Of a stretch of 15,228 nt of DNA, positions 14,003 through 15,228 are shown piece after piece. How positions within the stretch are numbered: position 1 is the stretch's first letter; each line of letters starts with the position of its first letter. Origin of the DNA: RGIG1934 sp964492545 (GTDB lineage Bacteria; Bacillota; Clostridia; Lachnospirales; Lachnospiraceae); assembly GCA_964492545.1 (NCBI GenBank), contig CAZBKO010000051.1, positions 1 through 15,228 of the forward strand, in the 5' to 3' direction. The notes beneath the pieces were generated by a model. The model ran no database searches. It had not been told where the DNA came from and saw only the letters and a program-made list of their open reading frames with translations. Position numbers and translations under genes: made by a program.

Positions 14003-15228
14003 ATGATTAATAAATTTGAAGTCAATGAAACTAATAATATGATCGAGCATGAGAATCTTGATGTAAGAACAATAACACTTGGTATCAGCCTTCTGGATTG
14101 TATTGACAGTGATCTTAATAAAGTTAATGAGAATATTTATAATAAAATAACATCAATAGCTAAGAATCTTGTTGCTACAGGACAGGAAATTGAAAAAGAA
14201 TACGGAATTCCAATTGTTAACAAGCGTATATCAGTTACACCTATCGCACTTGTTGGTGGAGCTGCATGTAAGACACCTGATGATTTTGTTACTATTGCAA
14301 TGACACTTGATAAGATTGCAAAAGAAGTTGGCGTGAATTTTATCGGTGGGTATTCAGCTCTTGTAAGCAAGGGAATGACAACTGCTGATGAGAATCTTAT
14401 TCGTTCAATACCAAAGGCTCTTTCTGTAACTGAAAGAGTATGTAGTTCAATAAATGTTGGATCAACTAAGACTGGTATTAATATGGATGCTGTTAAATTA
14501 ATGGGTGAAGTTGTTGTTGCAACAGCTGAGTACACAAAGGAATTAGATTCACTTGGATGCGCTAAGCTTGTAGTGTTCTGTAATGCACCGGATGATAATC
14601 CTTTTATGGCAGGTGCATTCCATGGTGTGACAGAAGCAGATGCTATAATTAATGTTGGTGTCAGCGGACCAGGTGTTGTTCGTACAGCACTTAAGAAGGC
14701 CAGAGGCGAAAGCTTCGAAGTGCTTTGTGAGACAATCAAAAAGACTGCATTCAAGATAACAAGAGTTGGACAGCTTGTAGCCAAGGAAGCTTCAGAAAGA
14801 CTTGGAATACCATTTGGTATTATTGATCTTTCACTTGCACCAACTCCAGCTGTAGGCGACAGTGTTGCAGATATTCTTCAGGAAATTGGTCTTGAGAGAG
14901 TTGGAGCACCGGGAACAACAGCAGCTCTTGCACTTTTAAATGATCAGGTTAAGAAGGGCGGAGTTATGGCATCTTCTTATGTAGGTGGTTTAAGTGGAGC
15001 ATTTATTCCTGTTAGTGAAGATCAGGGAATGATTGATGCTGTTAATGCAGGAGCTTTAACAATAGAGAAGCTTGAAGCTATGACATGTGTATGCTCAGTT
15101 GGTCTTGATATGATTGCAATACCAGGTGATACAAAGGCTTCAACAATTTCAGGTATGATTGCTGATGAAGTTGCAATTGGTATGATTAACCAGAAGACAA
15201 CAGCAGTAAGAGTAATTCCTGTTATTGG
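14003..15228 (+). CDS. PFL family protein (UPF0210/DUF711), 3' truncated
   Basis: The reading frame is open from ATG 14003 to the window edge (408 complete codons); the family is about 450 residues, so some 40-50 residues are missing. Recognisable blocks are IEHENLDVRTITLGISLLDCID, ALVGGAACKTPDDF, FIGGYSALVSKGMT, CSSINVGSTKTGINMDAV, NAPDDNPFMAGAFHG, INVGVSGPGVV, and IDLSLAPTPAVGDSVADIL. The family is structurally related to pyruvate formate-lyase-type barrels by name, but no glycyl radical motif is visible and its activity is unknown. The ribosome site GAAAGGA (13986-13992) is 10 bases before the ATG; a later Met13 has none. It follows the ACT-domain gene, its usual partner. Confidence 0.93.
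   Translation, partial: MINKFEVNETNNMIEHENLDVRTITLGISLLDCIDSDLNKVNENIYNKITSIAKNLVATGQEIEKEYGIPIVNKRISVTPIALVGGAACKTPDDFVTIAMTLDKIAKEVGVNFIGGYSALVSKGMTTADENLIRSIPKALSVTERVCSSINVGSTKTGINMDAVKLMGEVVVATAEYTKELDSLGCAKLVVFCNAPDDNPFMAGAFHGVTEADAIINVGVSGPGVVRTALKKARGESFEVLCETIKKTAFKITRVGQLVAKEASERLGIPFGIIDLSLAPTPAVGDSVADILQEIGLERVGAPGTTAALALLNDQVKKGGVMASSYVGGLSGAFIPVSEDQGMIDAVNAGALTIEKLEAMTCVCSVGLDMIAIPGDTKASTISGMIADEVAIGMINQKTTAVRVIPVI

Noticed and set aside
14137..14784. Long minus-strand open frame inside the PFL-family gene
   Set aside because: The plus strand encodes a well-conserved family protein with a ribosome site; the antisense frame is a codon-composition artefact.
1..15228. Search for mobile elements, CRISPR repeats, toxin-antitoxin pairs or defence genes
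   Set aside because: No spaced direct repeats, transposase or integrase motifs, or terminal inverted repeats were seen. All sizeable reading frames fit core bacterial families or shadows of them.

Overview
The window looks like a chromosomal core region of an AT-rich, Gram-positive anaerobe, most likely a member of the Lachnospiraceae (Clostridia). The evidence is low GC, strong GGAGG-type ribosome binding sites, a biotin-dependent carboxyltransferase, a HI0933/BaiN-type flavoprotein, and gene runs typical of Clostridia: flavoprotein-cmk-ispH-rpsA, rsmD-coaD-ylbJ, and ACT protein-PFL protein. A cheR gene suggests a chemotactic ancestry or lifestyle, and a YlbJ-like gene suggests a sporulation programme. 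The species was not determined.

Layout. (1) 1-1095: 3' part of an OadA-type carboxyltransferase gene, interrupted by a 10-N assembly gap that breaks the frame artificially, then closed by a clear intrinsic terminator (1105-1130). (2) 1164-8566: a long co-directional run holding an RpiR-family regulator, a BaiN/HI0933-family flavoprotein, a 118-base spacer able to fold into a multi-branched RNA, cmk, ispH, rpsA, cheR, rsmD, coaD, and a coiled-coil protein built of 11-residue repeats. It ends at a hairpin terminator (8579-8607). (3) 8610-9536, minus strand: a YlbJ-like membrane protein facing that terminator. (4) 9567-10985: pepD, divergent from ylbJ across only 30 bases. (5) 11030-13677: asnB with its own sigma-A-like promoter, coupled by a one-base overlap to a WalJ/YycJ-like metallo-hydrolase. 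(6) 13699 to the end: an ACT-domain protein and a PFL/UPF0210 protein that runs off the window.

Function. Most genes are housekeeping: nucleotide metabolism (cmk), isoprenoids (ispH), translation and ribosome maturation (rpsA, rsmD), coenzyme A (coaD), and nitrogen or peptide metabolism (pepD, asnB). I see no mobile element, CRISPR array, tRNA, rRNA, toxin-antitoxin or defence system, and no clearly new multi-gene system. The items most worth a second look are the structured spacer before cmk, which may gate its ribosome binding site, the out-of-frame ispH/rpsA overlap, the cheR gene lodged among translation genes, the hendecad-repeat protein, and the SigE-like promoter in front of the inverted ylbJ.
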